A stretch of 64,000 nt of DNA from Ferroplasma sp. (GCF_031200575.1 NZ_CP133597.1:1612001-1676000), one strand, 5' to 3'; shown: positions 36,563 to 45,250, numbered from the stretch's first letter. Numbers and translations: made by a program. Notes: generated by a model from the sequence alone, not told the origin.

Positions 36563-36946
36563 TTAGTTTATTCCCTGGTTATTCTGGGACCTTGTTGATT
36601 CTTCGTATCTTTTCTGTATTGCCTGTTCCAGTTCCTTGTATTTCTCCTCAAGTGACTTCTGCTGGTTCTCCAGTGTTTTAAGTCTCATCTGGCTCAACTC
36701 ACGCTGCTCATCCAGGTCAGAGATCAATTTTTCCTTATCATCAATTTTATAAATAACCGGGCCGACATTTTTGTATACAGGCACATCCTTTCCTATGCCA
36801 TTAAGTTCCTTCAATGTTTTTTCAAGTTCCTTTACCTTCATGTCCAGCTGGTATCTCTGGCTGGCTATCTGCTCAATCTGTGCCTGCATATCCTGTGCCT
36901 GCTTTATCTGGTTCTGCAAATACGCATTTAAATTAGGTTCTACCAT
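36563..36946 (-). CDS. pfdB: Prefoldin beta subunit
   Basis: A 127-residue, almost wholly coiled-coil protein: two long helices (residues 8-45 and 80-125) joined by a beta hairpin (VPVYKNVGPVIYKID), which is the prefoldin beta layout. With the alpha subunit it forms the hexameric holder chaperone that hands unfolded proteins to the thermosome. The gene overlaps the end of pcc1 by 7 bases on the same strand. The alpha subunit is not in this window. Confidence 0.9.
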   Translation of the reverse strand: MVEPNLNAYLQNQIKQAQDMQAQIEQIASQRYQLDMKVKELEKTLKELNGIGKDVPVYKNVGPVIYKIDDKEKLISDLDEQRELSQMRLKTLENQQKSLEEKYKELEQAIQKRYEESTRSQNNQGIN

Positions 36947-37173
36947 ACATCTTCCTCCATTATTTTTTTTGTTACGTTCAATACCCTGGTAATTGAAGAA
37001 ATACTGGCCCTCAGGGATGAGGGATCTGGCGCTTCTATAACTATATAGATATTTAACTCATCCTCATCCAGGCTCACAGTTGACCTCCCAAAGGTTTCAG
37101 TAACCTCCGGCTTTATTGCCTCCAGATACTTCAAATACTCTGCTTTTTTCAGGGTAAGTTTAACCTTGAACAT
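36940..37173 (-). CDS. pcc1: KEOPS complex subunit Pcc1
   Basis: A 77-residue protein of the Pcc1 family, the small dimerising subunit of the KEOPS complex that makes N6-threonylcarbamoyladenosine (t6A) in tRNAs. The predicted fold is beta-alpha-beta-beta-alpha: FKVKLTLKKAEYLKYLEAI, then TVSLDEDELNIYIVIEAPD and LRASISSITRVLNVTKKI, closely fitting the family. It overlaps prefoldin beta by 7 bases, and follows the CruF-type gene by 30 bases on the same strand. The Pcc1-prefoldin beta neighbourhood is common in Euryarchaeota. Confidence 0.88.
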   Translation of the reverse strand: MFKVKLTLKKAEYLKYLEAIKPEVTETFGRSTVSLDEDELNIYIVIEAPDPSSLRASISSITRVLNVTKKIMEEDVW

Positions 37174-37203
37174 TCAAATTCATTATATTATATTATTATA
37201 TAA

Positions 37204-37935
37204 CTATTTGTTGTCAGGAAAATTCAGAGATGAGTATGTGTTTTTATTATTCCACGTCAGGTATCCGGAAACAAATATGGAGGCGAAAATAATGGAGGAG
37301 ATTATCGCAGGAAGAAATAGGCCTACAACAGCATCCTCTATGCACTGAAAGAATCCAAGCAAAACATAAAATATTAAACCGTTAATATCAGCTTTATTTT
37401 CATCTCTTATCAAAAAATAAAGTATGGAATAGATAAAAGTGGAAGTAATTAACCAGCCGATAAAATTTGTCACAGGGACTCCGAAATAGATTCCAGGAAT
37501 TGCCCAGTGCCATAGATGCCTGGAAAATCTTGGATCAAAGGATATATCCAGAGCTGTGAGCAGTATCGCAGGAATCATGATGCGCCCCCTGGTGGCCAAT
37601 GAAGAAAAATAAAGCAGGGAGGACCATAGAAATGGTATCGCGAAAGGGACCGACAACAGCTCAGGGCCCAGAATAGTAGAATATGAATATTTCCCAAATG
37701 GTATTCCTGTATGAACTCCAATAATTTCTACAATAAATGATAAGGAATATGATACAGAGAAAAAAATGGCAGTATATTTTGTGCCTTTAAGCCTTATAGA
37801 ATGGAAAAAATAAACCGGTATAAAAACTATTTCGGCTGCAACAGAAAGTTCATAATTATGAGTGAAAAGATATATTACAAGCATGATGGAGCCGAATATT
37901 ATGTACCCATAGGCTATTTTCCATTCAATATCCAT
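37204..37935 (-). CDS. cruF: CruF-family carotenoid hydratase
   Basis: A 243-residue membrane protein (about seven helices) of the CruF/DUF422 family. In haloarchaea the relative hydrates bisanhydrobacterioruberin to C50 bacterioruberin. The family's conserved core is visible: EIIGVHTGIPFGKYSYS, VPFAIPFLWSS, ALDISFDPRFSRHLWHW and the YFGVPVTNFIGWL block with Pro-Val-Thr-Asn-Phe. No phytoene synthase or lycopene elongase gene is in the window, so the pigment is unclear. It precedes pcc1 and pfdB on the same strand with a 30-base spacer. Confidence 0.8.
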   Translation of the reverse strand: MDIEWKIAYGYIIFGSIMLVIYLFTHNYELSVAAEIVFIPVYFFHSIRLKGTKYTAIFFSVSYSLSFIVEIIGVHTGIPFGKYSYSTILGPELLSVPFAIPFLWSSLLYFSSLATRGRIMIPAILLTALDISFDPRFSRHLWHWAIPGIYFGVPVTNFIGWLITSTFIYSILYFLIRDENKADINGLIFYVLLGFFQCIEDAVVGLFLPAIISSIIFASIFVSGYLTWNNKNTYSSLNFPDNK

Positions 37936-38013
37936 TAATCATAAATTATTCTCAGCTACTATATATTTGCTTTGGCTGAATTATCTTTATATATCCAAAA
38001 ATTATAACTCCCC

Positions 38014-38511
38014 GTGATAGGCTTAAACACATCAAATATATTCATTTTTATCGTCATTTTACTTATATTGTTCCGGGTCATATACCGTAGATTAAAATTC
38101 GGGCTCCAGGGAAGACAGTTTAAAACATACAGATTGTTTACCACGCCTATTATCTATTCATTTCTTCTTATATTCTTCATGGCGGAATTTGAGGGGAACA
38201 TGGAATATATTCTAATTATCCTTTTATTGATTTTCGCCGGTACGATTCCGGGGATTATATACGGGCAGCAGGTAACATTCTTTGATAAAAGCGGGATGGT
38301 ATTTTATAAGAGGTCCCCATACATTACCATATTCTGGGCTGTTGCATTCATGATAAGAATCCTTCTGGAGTTTATATATCCTAATAATACTCTAGCATTA
38401 TTTACTGTGGATGCACTTCTTGCAATAACTCTGGGTTTAATTATAGGTGAATCCATAAAAACTTATGAAAAATATAAGGAATATACAGATAATAATACTG
38501 GTATTTTATAA
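38014..38511 (+). CDS. CcdC-like membrane protein
   Basis: A 165-residue protein with five predicted membrane helices (about residues 9-28, 46-57, 64-82, 103-118 and 128-148). The layout, and the motif GYGQ-like YGQQVTFFDKSGMVFYKRSP after helix 3, resemble the DUF1453/CcdC family of bacterial cytochrome maturation-associated proteins, but the match is moderate. Its start codon is a GTG at 38014, with the TATA-like TTTATATAT (37986-37994) 24 bases upstream. It overlaps the convergent glycosylase gene by 6 bases. Confidence 0.6.
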   Translation: MIGLNTSNIFIFIVILLILFRVIYRRLKFGLQGRQFKTYRLFTTPIIYSFLLIFFMAEFEGNMEYILIILLLIFAGTIPGIIYGQQVTFFDKSGMVFYKRSPYITIFWAVAFMIRILLEFIYPNNTLALFTVDALLAITLGLIIGESIKTYEKYKEYTDNNTGIL

Positions 38512-39141
38512 TTTTTTTCCCGTCTTGCAAGAATCTCTCAGAAAGCAGGAATCGCATAAGGGCTTTTTCCTGCAGAAGTCTTTTCCAAGATTGACAAGCA
38601 TGCCATGGAAATTTTTCAACAAATTCACATCAGGAAATTCTTCTTCTGCAATTTTTCTTATTTCCTTTCTGGTGAATTTTTTGCCATAATACCTTTCAAG
38701 AAACCTGAATGTATATGCATCCACCACAAATACTGGATAGTCAAGTGCATAGAGCATAATGGATTCCTTCGTCTCATTTCCAACACCTTTGAGACCAGAT
38801 ATAAAATTCTCAATCTCTTTTATATTCCTTCCCTTCATGCACTCTATTGAACCGTAATTATTGATAATTCCATTTGAAATTTCCTTTAAATATATGCTTT
38901 TCTGGTTAAAAAAACCTGAACTGCGAATCAATTCCCTCAATTTATCAACGGGCAAGTTTCTTATATCGTCCAGTGTAATTATACCGGATTCCTTCATCTT
39001 TGCTATTGCCTTTTCCACATTTTTCCATGATGTGTTCTGCGTTAATATACATCCTATTACCGTTTCATCATCAGATTCGGAGGGCCACCATCTGAGGTCC
39101 CCGTAATGGCTGAAAAGGTTGTTGTAAAGATTCTTGAACAT
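38506..39141 (-). CDS. HhH-GPD DNA glycosylase (endonuclease III-like)
   Basis: A 211-residue base-excision repair glycosylase. The helix-hairpin-helix is ISGLKGVGNETKESIML and the catalytic Asp is in YPVFVVDAYTFRFLERYYG. The C-terminal 4Fe-4S cluster ligands are in FCRKKPLCDSCFLRDSC (Cys-x6-Cys-x2-Cys-x5-Cys). The first block ILTQNTSWKNVEKAI matches the usual N-terminus. The usual lysine before the Gly-Pro-Asp loop (Lys-120 in Nth, in LPGVGRKTA) is replaced: here the loop reads LKGVGNETKES. This suggests a monofunctional glycosylase of the kind with Tyr/Asn at that site rather than a full lyase, similar to archaeal MIG-like or GO-glycosylase forms. Confidence 0.85.
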   Translation of the reverse strand: MFKNLYNNLFSHYGDLRWWPSESDDETVIGCILTQNTSWKNVEKAIAKMKESGIITLDDIRNLPVDKLRELIRSSGFFNQKSIYLKEISNGIINNYGSIECMKGRNIKEIENFISGLKGVGNETKESIMLYALDYPVFVVDAYTFRFLERYYGKKFTRKEIRKIAEEEFPDVNLLKNFHGMLVNLGKDFCRKKPLCDSCFLRDSCKTGKKL

Positions 39142-39210
39142 TGTTATTGTATATATAAATCCTTAAAAAATATATTTATCAAATTTAATATGGCTTGATA
39201 TAAATTCCCT

Positions 39211-39828
39211 TTATTTTATCACACTTAAGGCAACCAGTGCATCAAGGAAGTACTGTATTGCAAAACCTGCAACCAGAAGCCCGAAAATCCTGGTAATTGC
39301 TGTCATGACTTTGTCCCCAAGGAGTGTCAGAATTTTTGATGAGTATATGAAAAATATGTAAACAATTGCCAGTACAAGCAGTACAGATACTATTGTAAGA
39401 ACTCTTGTTTCAAAGCTACCCTTCATCAATATGATTACAAGGGATATTGCGCCGGGACCCGCTAGGAGTGGTGTGGCGAATGGAACTATGCCCATATTTT
39501 TTGTGTTCTCCACTGATGTATCTGGCTTGGCACCCTGCCTGACCATTTCTATTCCCATTAAAAGCAATATAATGCCGCCTGCTATCTCAAGGGCTTCTAT
39601 GGATATTCCGAAGAATCCGATTATAATATCACCAACAAGTGCGAACAGGATTATTATAATGCCAGCATAAAGCACGGCATCCTTGGATATGGTCCTTCTG
39701 GTATCCCTGTTAAATGAACCTGCCATTCCAACGAATATTGCCAAACTCCCAAATGGGTCGATGACCACAAGCAGTGGCATGAAAACCTTCAGGAAATCGG
39801 TAATAAACGTCATGCTACGGTATGGCAA
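39211..39828 (-). CDS. MarC-family membrane protein
   Basis: A 205-residue membrane protein with six helices, of the MarC/YchE/YhgN family. Visible blocks are LLVVIDPFGSLAIFVGMA near the N-terminus, FGISIEALEIAGGIILLLMGIEM and GIVPFATPLLAGPGAISLVI. The function of this widespread family is not firmly established (amino-acid or drug efflux has been suggested). The start is either the ATG at 39828 or the one at 39813. It is divergent from the sulfoquinovose-synthase-like gene. Confidence 0.85.
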   Translation of the reverse strand: MPYRSMTFITDFLKVFMPLLVVIDPFGSLAIFVGMAGSFNRDTRRTISKDAVLYAGIIIILFALVGDIIIGFFGISIEALEIAGGIILLLMGIEMVRQGAKPDTSVENTKNMGIVPFATPLLAGPGAISLVIILMKGSFETRVLTIVSVLLVLAIVYIFFIYSSKILTLLGDKVMTAITRIFGLLVAGFAIQYFLDALVALSVIK

Positions 39829-39915
39829 TTATGTATATAAATTGAATTTTTTATTCAACGTGCAAACTATTAAAATAATGGAAAAAATCATATATTATTT
39901 TTGTATGGCACCACA

Positions 39916-41055
39916 ATGAAGGTACTTATTCTGGGAATAGATGGATACATAGGTTTTCCACTGGCGCTGCGCCTGCTGGATAGGGGATATGAAGTCTCCG
40001 GTGCGGACAACTTCTATACCAGAAACAGGGTACGGAAGGTAGGTTCAAAATCGGCTATTAAAATTAATTCATTTTCAACTAGAAATAAAAAACTGAATAA
40101 TGCCATTCAATTCTACAGAGGAGATGTAAGCAATTCCAAATTTGTTTATGATATTATCAGGGATGCAAAACCGGATGCAATTGTCCATCTTGCAGAGCAG
40201 AGATCCGCCCCCTATTCCATGATCTCACTGAAAACTGCAATTGAAACCCTGGATAAGAATATTGAAAGTACCATGAACATTATATATGCCGTAAAGGACC
40301 TAAATAAGGATATACACATTGTTAAACTCGGCTCCATGGGTGAGTATGGCACTCCGAACATAGACATACCGGAAGGATTTCTCAATGTAAGCTACAATGG
40401 AAGATCCGACAACCTCCCGTTTCCCAGGATGGGGCAGTCATGGTACCATCTGTCAAAGATATTCGATACGTACGGCCTGATGCTTGCAGAAAGGATATGG
40501 AATATGAATGTCAGTGATGTAATGCAGGGCGTGGTATACGGAACCAGAACTCCTGAAATTTCAAAGTATAAGCTATTTACAAGATTTGATATAGACCAGG
40601 TTTACGGTACAGTATTGAATAGGTTCATTTCCCAGGCAGTTATAGGATACCCTCTTACAGTGTACGGGAAAGGCAACCAGAAACGTGCATTCCTGTCCCT
40701 GGAGGATAGCGTTGAATGCCTCAATTTGATTATTGACCATCCACCTGAAAGAGAATACAGGGTTTATAACCAGTTCGATGAATATTATCCACTTAATTAT
40801 CTTGCAGAAACTGTAAAAAATCAGTACAAATCCCTTTACAACCGTGATATCAGCATAGATCATGTGCCGAACCCGAGGGTTGAGCTGGAGGATCATTATT
40901 ATAACCCGGTCAATGAGAATCTCAGAAAAATAGGTTATAAACGCCAGAGATCCCTTGATGATGAGGTCCCGGTAATGATAAAGGATGTCAGGAGAAATAT
41001 GAATACAGTATACAGCCTTAAAAATGTCATAAAACCTGCAACTAACTGGAGATAG
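39916..41055 (+). CDS. UDP-sulfoquinovose synthase-like (SQD1/Agl3) epimerase family enzyme
   Basis: An NAD-dependent short-chain-type sugar nucleotide enzyme of about 379 residues. It starts with the Rossmann motif LILGIDGYIGFPLALRLL, followed by GADNFYTRNRVRKVGSKSA, which matches SQD1/Agl3 enzymes, as do HLAEQRSAPYSMIS, LGSMGEYGTPNI, WYHLSKIFDTYG (Tyr-x3-Lys) and the QGVVYGTRTPE block. These convert UDP-glucose and sulfite to UDP-sulfoquinovose; in Sulfolobus, Agl3 serves S-layer N-glycans. The ATG at 39916 is chosen over a TTG at 39901 (which lies directly after an AT-rich promoter run). The gene is convergent with the sugar nucleotidyltransferase by 14 bases, whose product would be its substrate. 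Confidence 0.85.
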   Translation: MKVLILGIDGYIGFPLALRLLDRGYEVSGADNFYTRNRVRKVGSKSAIKINSFSTRNKKLNNAIQFYRGDVSNSKFVYDIIRDAKPDAIVHLAEQRSAPYSMISLKTAIETLDKNIESTMNIIYAVKDLNKDIHIVKLGSMGEYGTPNIDIPEGFLNVSYNGRSDNLPFPRMGQSWYHLSKIFDTYGLMLAERIWNMNVSDVMQGVVYGTRTPEISKYKLFTRFDIDQVYGTVLNRFISQAVIGYPLTVYGKGNQKRAFLSLEDSVECLNLIIDHPPEREYRVYNQFDEYYPLNYLAETVKNQYKSLYNRDISIDHVPNPRVELEDHYYNPVNENLRKIGYKRQRSLDDEVPVMIKDVRRNMNTVYSLKNVIKPATNWR

Positions 41056-41764
41056 ATTTTTTGCAGAATTTGTATGTCCTCTCCAGTAACCTATAATAAT
41101 TATCGCTGTTCCCTATACTTATCCAGTCATCCTTTCTGATTTTGAAATATTCAACAGTATTGCCCTTTAATATGAATCTGTTTATTGCAGGGGTAAGTTC
41201 AGGCCCACGTACCAGATCAAGGACATCCCGCCTGAAAACATAGAATGCAGCCATTGCATAATTTGATTCAGGATTCGCCGGCTTTTCAACCACGCTGGTA
41301 ACGTTCCTGCTGGTAATGTACGCCACACCGTACTTTTCAGGATTCAGAACAGACATTACAGTTAGGACACTGTTACCGGTTTTCTTATAAAGTTTTATAA
41401 TTTTTTTGATTTTCGAGGTATCAATTATTATGCCATCCCCGGCATTCAGGATGAAATCACCCTTAATATAGTCCCTGGCAAGCGATACAGCCTTCCCATA
41501 GCCCTCCGGCTTTTTCTGGTATATAAACTCAGTCTTCATTCTCAGCGTTGACAGATAATCGGCTGTATGGTGATCCCTATGGTCTAGTACAACGAAAAAT
41601 TTTCTAACACCAGAATCTGAAAGATTGTGCATTATGCAGTCCAGAACAGGCCTGAGCACAATTTTCCCATTTCTAACTGCGTACAGTGGAAGCATTTCCT
41701 TTCTCATGCCCCTGGGGAGATTTGCCCGGGTTCCGAGTCCAGCAGCAGTAATAAGTGCATCCAT
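41042..41764 (-). CDS. Sugar-1-phosphate nucleotidyltransferase (UDP-glucose pyrophosphorylase-like)
   Basis: A 240-residue nucleotidyltransferase that makes a nucleoside diphosphate sugar, most likely UDP-glucose. The opening ITAAGLGTRANLPRGMRKEMLPLY matches GalU-like enzymes (Gly-x-Gly-Thr-Arg, then Lys-Glu-Met-Leu-Pro). VVLDHRDHHTADYL and the phosphate-binding EKKPEGYGKAVSLAR segment follow, then NAGDGIIIDTSK and VVEKPANPESNYAMAAFYVF. It is convergent with the SQD1-like gene (3' ends overlap 14 bases), so coexpression is not given by an operon but the pair is metabolically consistent. Confidence 0.85.
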   Translation of the reverse strand: MDALITAAGLGTRANLPRGMRKEMLPLYAVRNGKIVLRPVLDCIMHNLSDSGVRKFFVVLDHRDHHTADYLSTLRMKTEFIYQKKPEGYGKAVSLARDYIKGDFILNAGDGIIIDTSKIKKIIKLYKKTGNSVLTVMSVLNPEKYGVAYITSRNVTSVVEKPANPESNYAMAAFYVFRRDVLDLVRGPELTPAINRFILKGNTVEYFKIRKDDWISIGNSDNYYRLLERTYKFCKKSISS

Positions 41765-41823
41765 GCAGGGTTATTACAATTGTTTTATTAAATAGTACCG
41801 CCTATTTTTGAGAAATGTCATTA

Positions 41824-41836
41824 ATATACTATTAAT
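41824..41836 (+). promoter_or_regulatory. TATA-like promoter of the tRNA thiolase gene
   Basis: An AT run ATATACTATTAAT lies 23-35 bases before the ATG at 41859, fitting an archaeal promoter for a leaderless message, and supports choosing 41859 over the earlier start at 41808. Confidence 0.4.
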
Positions 41837-41858
41837 ACTTATAAGCGATTATAAAACA

Positions 41859-42794
41859 ATGGAATGCTCTATATGTGGTGCCCAGGCGGTTTATGAGGTG
41901 AAATACAATGGCTCATCCCTATGCAAAAAGCACTTCATGGAATATGTGGAAAAAAGAGTTAAGCGTGAAATAAGGAACCAGGTAGATTTTTCCAGAAAAA
42001 ACATGAAAATTTCCGTTGCAATATCTGGAGGAAAGGATAGCTCTGTGACGTTATACCTGATTAACAAGATTTTATCTAACAGGAGAAACCTTGAGATAAC
42101 AGCCTTTACTGTTGATGAGGGGATAGAGGGTTACAGAAGCACCGGGCTGCAAAAGGCGGAAAAACTTTGCAAAAATCTGGGAATAAAGCATGATGTGATA
42201 TCTTATAAAGAAAATTATGGCTATACTTTAGATGAAATAATGAAAATAGACAAAAAAACAATATCCTGTTCCCACTGCGGGCCAATGAGGAGACAGCTCA
42301 TGAATAAGATATCCGAATATTCAAATTCCGATTACGTTGCGCTTGGGATTAACCTGGATGATTATTCACAGTCAATATTAATGAACGTTTCAAAGGGAGA
42401 TGTTTCCAGGTATGCAAGAATGGCCCCACATTCTTATACACGGGATGGACTTGTTCCCAGAATATTACCACTGAGAAAGATACCAGAAAAGGAGGTTGTT
42501 CTTTATGCCCTGCTCAGTGGCATAGACTTTGATTCCAGCTGGTGCCCTTATTACAGCATGGCGCAGAGGAATACATTCAGGGAAGTTATAGATAAACTGG
42601 AAAGGGAGACCCCTGGAACAAAATTTGCCATTGTAAAATTTTTTGATGAGACGAGACCGGCAATAAAGAAGAATATCAGCACTGAAAGTGTGATTCTTAA
42701 TAAGTGCAAAATATGTGGCGCACCTACCCCCGGTGAGGTATGTGAGGTATGTGAAGACCTGGAAAGCATAAGAAATCTTGAACGGGCAACATAG
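41859..42794 (+). CDS. tRNA 2-thiolation enzyme (TtuA/Ncs6 family)
   Basis: An ATP-pyrophosphatase that adds sulfur to a uridine of tRNA (s2U34 by Ncs6 or s2T54 by TtuA). From the ATG at 41859 it has an N-terminal zinc ribbon (ECSICGAQAVYEV... CKKHFMEY), the PP-loop ISGGKDSSVTLYLI, two central cysteines (SCSHCGPMRRQLM) that bind an iron-sulfur cluster with the distant Cys in SSWCPYYS, and a C-terminal zinc ribbon (CKICGAPTPGEVCEVC). All catalytic cysteines are present. Both ribbons are typical of the TtuA/Ncs6 group. The gene ends 36 bases before tRNA-Ile. Confidence 0.9.
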   Translation: MECSICGAQAVYEVKYNGSSLCKKHFMEYVEKRVKREIRNQVDFSRKNMKISVAISGGKDSSVTLYLINKILSNRRNLEITAFTVDEGIEGYRSTGLQKAEKLCKNLGIKHDVISYKENYGYTLDEIMKIDKKTISCSHCGPMRRQLMNKISEYSNSDYVALGINLDDYSQSILMNVSKGDVSRYARMAPHSYTRDGLVPRILPLRKIPEKEVVLYALLSGIDFDSSWCPYYSMAQRNTFREVIDKLERETPGTKFAIVKFFDETRPAIKKNISTESVILNKCKICGAPTPGEVCEVCEDLESIRNLERAT

Positions 42795-42830
42795 AAATAT
42801 TTATTAAATTTCTAACAATAGGGGTCTTAC

Positions 42831-42905
42831 GGGGTTGTAGCTTAGCTTGGTTGGAGCACCCGGCTGATAACCGGGAGGTCACCGGTTCAAATCCGGTCAG
42901 CCCCA
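42831..42905 (+). tRNA. tRNA-Ile (anticodon GAU)
   Basis: A 75-base cloverleaf. The acceptor stem GGGGTTG (42831-42837) pairs with CAGCCCC (42898-42904) with one G-U; discriminator A. The anticodon stem CCCGG/CCGGG encloses CTGATAA, anticodon GAT. The T arm CCGGTTCAAATCCGG is regular. No intron, no encoded CCA. Its last 19 bases are overlapped by the end of an integrase fragment on the other strand, which marks this tRNA as the attachment site of an integrated element. Confidence 0.96.
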
Positions 42906-43357
42906 TCGGGTGCAGGTGCGGGTACAAACATTTTTGAACCCCCTGGGCCGTTTTCCGTTTTTTGCCATCGCTTGAAAACACTGTTGTATACGTCTTTTAT
43001 GGAATGCGCCACTTCCTCGCTGGTGATGTGGGTGTACCTCTGGGTGGTCGCCAGGCTCGAATGCCCCAAATGGATTTGCACCTGCCTGATGTCCACCGGA
43101 ATGCTTCCGCGATAGCCTAAAAGAAGCATTGTTGCGCACTTATGCCTGGCAGCATGGGCATGTAACCTGGGCACCCCTGCCTTCGCCCCAATTTCCTTTA
43201 TCCTCTTTCTTGCATAGGGGTAGGATATCCTTCCTGACTTGGTTGTGAATAGCGCCTTGGGATTTGTTGCATACCTGTAATTTTTTACATAATTGTTCAG
43301 GGCATCCATTGCCATGTCAGGGAGGCCTACAGTCCTGGGCTTCTCCCCCTTCTCCAT
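42887..43357 (-). pseudogene. Tyrosine recombinase (integrase), C-terminal fragment
   Basis: A 156-residue fragment beginning at MEKGEKPRTVGLP, which corresponds to the conserved Lys-bearing beta turn in the middle of the catalytic domain of XerC/phage-type integrases. It then has HAARHKCATML (the His-x-x-Arg block) and LGHSSLATTQRYTHI with the nucleophilic Tyr. The upstream part with the N-terminal DNA-binding domain and the first catalytic Arg is missing; an in-frame TAG lies directly before the ATG. Without the first Arg it cannot be active alone. Its stop lies inside tRNA-Ile, showing it belonged to an element inserted there. The codon use is richer in G and C than its neighbours. Confidence 0.85.
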
Positions 43358-43674
43358 ATTCCTCTAGGCAAATAATATCTTCATTATCCTCCATACCCGT
43401 AGCATATACTGAGCATTTATAAACATACAAGCTTATAACCGTTTAATCGCCTCGTAGCAATTCTGTGAGATTTAGAATAGAAGACACTACAAAGTTCTAT
43501 TCAACACATTAAATAAGGTTAGAGATTGAGACTAAGGGTGAATATCCTTTAGAACGACCTCGAAGGACAAGTAAGTTGACAGCTACCCTCAATTCTCAAA
43601 GTTTATAAGGTCAGGTAATGAAGGCTAAATAAGGTATTCCATGATTTCTATAAATAATACATTTTAAACCTTCT
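43358..43674. other. Intergenic, no gene seen
   Basis: A 317-base stretch between the integrase fragment and the MFS gene. Short open frames only. I see no inverted repeats at its edges and no direct repeat of the tRNA-Ile 3' end. Confidence 0.4.
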
Positions 43675-45063
43675 CTACTCATTATTTTTTTTATTCATCA
43701 TTTCAAACTGAATCTCTTCAAGACTACGTTTATCAATCTTCCTTCCTCTCAGTCCTAATAGTACCATTACTGTGCCGAATAGTCCTATAATACCATATAC
43801 AGCAAAGAGCCTGAATACATCATGCCCGAGGAATAAAATAGGAGTTATGAGGAGGCCAACAACGCTGGCAATTCTGTTACCGAACATAACAACTCCACTA
43901 GAAGTTCCTCGAAATTCAGTGGGAAACAGCTCCGAACCGGCATTATTCATTACCGGTATTGCAATGTATGAGAAGAAGAATATTCCAGAGAATATGCCAA
44001 TAAGAGCAACAGGATTGTGGTATATCAGTATAACAGCAAAAGAAAATATTGTTTCCAATCCACCGCCTATAACTCCCCATCTGAGTCTACCCACAGTATC
44101 TATGGTTCTCGCTATTACCAATGTCGAAATAACCTGGACGAACAGAAATAATGCACTGAAGAGATATGTACTTGCTTTCTGAATCCCCAGTGCAGATAAA
44201 ATTGTAGGATTTAATGTAGCGAGTGCCCCGGTTATTAGATTAAAACTGAAAACAGCAAATGTAATAGGTATAATTATCAAGGCGTATGTTAAATAATTTT
44301 TCCTTATGTTTTTTTCCATTTTAGGCTGGAAAAGATCATTCCGTGCGGTCTCCATATCCTTGTCTGTGAACATTCTACCGGTGGCAAGTTTTACGCTCTT
44401 TGCTGCTATGGAATACTTTTTCTTTTCAATTGCCCATCTGGTGGATTCTGGGAGTTTGAAAGAGAGCGCTAGACCGACTACTGATGGAACCAGGACAGAA
44501 CCCAGAACTATCCTCCACTCATATGGTACTGGCCCGATCAATATATATGCAAAGTATCCGAAAAGATATGCTACTGTACCTCCGATCGTAAATGATACCC
44601 AGATATATGAGATTCCACGTCCCCTGTATTTTGTAGGCATAAATTCGCCTATCATGGCCATGGCTGATGGATAATATGTACCGGTGGCGAATCCTAACAT
44701 GAATCTGGATACATTCAGCTCCAGTGGCGTTGCAGATATAATGGAGGATATGCTAAAAATTGTCATTAGTAATAGAGGTATAATAATCATAGCACGTCTC
44801 CCGAACTTATCTACAAGAGGACCGATGAATATAACACCTAGGGCGGAACCGGCAAATAGCATTGCCGCAGTATATGAGAAAGCCGAGGTCGTATAAAGAA
44901 AATATGGGATTATACTGAATGTGCTTGCTCCTAGTTCTCCTATAACATAAAGGTCCACGAAAGCTCCTATAGAAATAATAAAGATTAACGTAACATGGAA
45001 TCTGGAATACCTTGCCTCATTCATTGCCTTTATGGGTTCCGGAAGTACTTCAAGCTGTGACAT
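43675..45063 (-). CDS. MFS transporter, sugar/organic-acid type (island)
   Basis: A 462-residue, 12-helix transporter of the sugar porter/aromatic acid group. The helix 2-3 motif is GPLVDKFGRRAMI, with a second copy ARTIDTVGRLRWG between helices 8 and 9; GFATGTYYPSAMAMIGEFMPTKYRGRGIS and PTEFRGTSSGVVMFGNR are signatures of this group. The C-terminal tail is charged (SLEEIQFEMMNKKNN). Members carry organic acids, aromatic acids or sugars with protons. It shares a 21-base motif upstream with the aminotransferase operon (45329-45349), so it may supply the substrate of that pathway. It overlaps a small frame upstream by 14 bases. Confidence 0.82.
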   Translation of the reverse strand: MSQLEVLPEPIKAMNEARYSRFHVTLIFIISIGAFVDLYVIGELGASTFSIIPYFLYTTSAFSYTAAMLFAGSALGVIFIGPLVDKFGRRAMIIIPLLLMTIFSISSIISATPLELNVSRFMLGFATGTYYPSAMAMIGEFMPTKYRGRGISYIWVSFTIGGTVAYLFGYFAYILIGPVPYEWRIVLGSVLVPSVVGLALSFKLPESTRWAIEKKKYSIAAKSVKLATGRMFTDKDMETARNDLFQPKMEKNIRKNYLTYALIIIPITFAVFSFNLITGALATLNPTILSALGIQKASTYLFSALFLFVQVISTLVIARTIDTVGRLRWGVIGGGLETIFSFAVILIYHNPVALIGIFSGIFFFSYIAIPVMNNAGSELFPTEFRGTSSGVVMFGNRIASVVGLLITPILFLGHDVFRLFAVYGIIGLFGTVMVLLGLRGRKIDKRSLEEIQFEMMNKKNNE

Positions 45064-45250
45064 TCAATATACCTCCAATTCTAACAAGTCTCATTGTTTT
45101 CATTTTTTCAATATTATCTTCTGCCGAATTTTGGGCATATAACCATACAGCATTATAAACATATATCCCGGCAAGATTTTCTTCTTGTGTTCTAGAACTA
45201 GACACTATATCAGGACTTGCCCCCAATGTCATATTATTAAATGTTTTCAT
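45050..45250 (-). CDS. Small open frame before the MFS gene
   Basis: A 66-codon frame on the minus strand whose end overlaps the MFS start by 14 bases. No motif or family is recognised (contains YNAVWLYAQNSAEDNIEKM). The overlap may mean that it is a leader peptide or a remnant gene cotranscribed with the transporter. Weak evidence; it may be chance. Confidence 0.3.
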   Translation of the reverse strand: MKTFNNMTLGASPDIVSSSRTQEENLAGIYVYNAVWLYAQNSAEDNIEKMKTMRLVRIGGILNVTA

